DNA from: CBDULQ01 sp965368115
Lineage (GTDB): Bacteria; Pseudomonadota; Gammaproteobacteria; SZUA-229
Reading direction: 5' to 3'
Assembly (NCBI GenBank): GCA_965368115.1
Contig: CBDULQ010000019.1
Location: forward strand, 1 to 24,468
Length of the DNA stretch: 24,468 bases
The stretch's first letter is position 1; each line of letters opens with the position of its first letter. Under the pieces are notes generated by a model. That model did no database searches, was not told the DNA's origin, and was given only the letters and a program-made list of their open reading frames with translations. Made by a program: the position numbers and the translations under genes. This document shows positions 22,945-24,468 of the stretch, piece by piece.

Positions 22945-24468
22945 ATGCTCGACGAAAGCCAGATCGAACGCAACCTGACCCTGTCTCTGGTCTCGGAAGT
23001 GACCAAGCAGATGACGCGTCCGGTCACGTCCGCAAAAAAAATTCTCACCGTACTGCACCTGTTGTCAAAATGGGCCGAGCTGCATTACGGACGGGTATTA
23101 CTACCGAATTACAACAATAATACGCTGGAAGTCGCTTACCATTGCGGACTCGATCCCAGGCGACTGGATTCCGGCGAGTATTCGGTGCCCTTTAATCTTG
23201 GACTCACCGGTTACGTATGGCGTAGCGGCCAGGCCGCATTGTTCACCAACATCGAACACGAACCGCATTTTCTGCACCGCATCGCCGAACCCATCAATGA
23301 TTCCTACGACGATGTCGCCTTTATTTCCGTGCCCATCATCGTCGAAGGCAAACCCATCGGTGTACTCTCGGTGCAGCGACTCAATTCCAATATTCGCCGC
23401 TTTGCCGATGACCTGGACATGCTGCGCATCATTGCATCCATACTGGCGCCTGCTCTGTTCATGATGCAGAAAAATGCCCAGGGACTTTCACATTCCCATG
23501 CACACCTGGACAGCGACAGCGAAAAAATGCTGCGCATCTGTGAAAAACACGGTTTGATCGGCAGCAGCAAACAGTTGCTGTCGGCGGTCAAATTACTGGA
23601 TAGCGCCAAGAACAGTGATGCACCGGTGATGCTGCTCGGCGATTCCGGCACCGGCAAGGAAATGTTCGCGCGCATGCTGCACCAGGAAAGCAATCGCAAG
23701 GCCGGCCCCTACATCGCTATCAACTGTGCATCGATTCCAGCCCATCTGCTGGAATCGGAACTGTTCGGCTACGAAAAAGGCAGTTTTACCGGTGCCTACA
23801 ACAGCAAGAAAGGCAAGCTGCAGATGGCCGACGGCGGAACCCTGTTTCTTGACGAAATCGGCGACATGCCGGCGGATCTCCAGGTCAAGCTGCTGCGCGT
23901 GTTACAGGATAAACGCGTAGAACCGATCGGCAGCAACAAGGGTGTTAAGGTCAACTTCCGTATCATTACCGCCACCCATGTCAATCTCAAGAAATCGGTC
24001 GAAGACGGCAAGTTCCGACTCGATCTGTATTATCGACTCAATGTAGTCCCCATTTATCTGCCCGCATTGCGTCATCGTGTCGACGACATTCCATTGCTGG
24101 CCCAGCATTTTCTGCAGAAATACAACCAGATCTACGACCGGCTGATTCGCTTCACCACCGGCAGCATCGAAACCCTGCAATCCTATGACTGGCCGGGCAA
24201 CATCCGACAATTGCAGAACATTGTGGAACGTGCCGTGTTACAGGCCAACGGTTCCTGGATCACCGTCTCCCAGACCAATGAAATTCTTGCCGAAGAAAGC
24301 GGCTTGCAGGCGCCGGACGCCTACAACGACGAGAACGCACCCATGCCGCAGGCGGGCCTGATCGACAGCAGTGCCCTGCAACAACCGATCAGCACGGATC
24401 AGGAAGCATCGCGTTTAGATGGAGAACAGGCGCATCGGAACAGCATGAATACAGACCGGAACAACACC
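22945..24468 (+). CDS. Sigma-54-dependent activator, GAF plus AAA+ (C-terminus outside window)
   Basis: The frame is open to the window end (508 codons seen), so the gene is partial. The N-terminal ~20-185 is a GAF sensory domain (FNLGLTGYVWRSGQAALFTN, AFISVPIIVEGKPIGVLSV) resembling that of NifA-type regulators. The AAA+ domain follows: IGSSKQLL, Walker A GDSGTGKE, the sigma-54 contact loop GSFTGA (usual GAFTGA, Ser for Ala), Walker B GGTLFLDEIGDMP, and the sensor II region YDWPGNIRQLQN. The last ~60 residues seen are a polar linker; a Fis-type DNA-binding helix-turn-helix is expected beyond the edge. It should activate sigma-54 RNA polymerase by ATP hydrolysis. ATG 22945 is the first possible start, as an in-frame TGA lies four codons upstream. 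Confidence 0.93.
   Translation, partial: MLDESQIERNLTLSLVSEVTKQMTRPVTSAKKILTVLHLLSKWAELHYGRVLLPNYNNNTLEVAYHCGLDPRRLDSGEYSVPFNLGLTGYVWRSGQAALFTNIEHEPHFLHRIAEPINDSYDDVAFISVPIIVEGKPIGVLSVQRLNSNIRRFADDLDMLRIIASILAPALFMMQKNAQGLSHSHAHLDSDSEKMLRICEKHGLIGSSKQLLSAVKLLDSAKNSDAPVMLLGDSGTGKEMFARMLHQESNRKAGPYIAINCASIPAHLLESELFGYEKGSFTGAYNSKKGKLQMADGGTLFLDEIGDMPADLQVKLLRVLQDKRVEPIGSNKGVKVNFRIITATHVNLKKSVEDGKFRLDLYYRLNVVPIYLPALRHRVDDIPLLAQHFLQKYNQIYDRLIRFTTGSIETLQSYDWPGNIRQLQNIVERAVLQANGSWITVSQTNEILAEESGLQAPDAYNDENAPMPQAGLIDSSALQQPISTDQEASRLDGEQAHRNSMNTDRNNT

Overview
The window looks like chromosomal DNA of a moderately GC-rich gammaproteobacterium. That placement is an inference. It rests on a YbhGFSR-type efflux operon in the E. 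coli gene order, a consensus CRP-type operator, two sigma-54 promoters beside a sigma-54 activator, c-di-GMP and HAMP signalling proteins, and gammaproteobacterial small families (CWC, DUF1304, DUF805, DUF302). Periplasmic DsrE and metallo-beta-lactamase proteins would fit a Chromatiales-like sulfur bacterium, but this is not proven. I saw no rRNA, tRNA, insertion sequence, phage gene or CRISPR array.

Layout. 1-3926 (-) holds the first 1308 codons of a very large outer-membrane lipoprotein built of Ig-like and fibronectin-type modules; its C-terminus lies outside the window. Facing away from it, 4146-9008 (+) is a tightly overlapping four-gene exporter operon: membrane fusion protein, double ABC ATPase and two ABC-2 permeases. 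It is followed by a cysteine-rich CWC protein, an FG-GAP-like exported protein and a DUF1304 membrane protein. An AT-richer 800-bp leader then precedes a lipoprotein with six tandem fibronectin III repeats (11117-13297), closed by a hairpin.

13448-17452 (+) is a run of single genes: a membrane HAMP-receiver protein without a kinase, a DUF805 protein ending in a type IV pilin-like segment (strong terminator behind it), a DUF302 protein and a membrane diguanylate cyclase. 17507-20901 (-) holds a FecR-SPOR protein behind a CRP-type site, a DsrE/metallo-hydrolase pair behind a perfect 20-bp palindrome, and a CbiM-like permease. A VOC protein (+) follows.

21476-24468 is the part I find most system-like. 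Two small minus-strand genes of unknown function, the upstream one with a near-consensus -24/-12 promoter, stand back-to-back with a GAF/AAA+ sigma-54 activator that has its own -24/-12 promoter. The simplest reading is an autoregulated sigma-54 switch driving an uncharacterised cell-envelope function.
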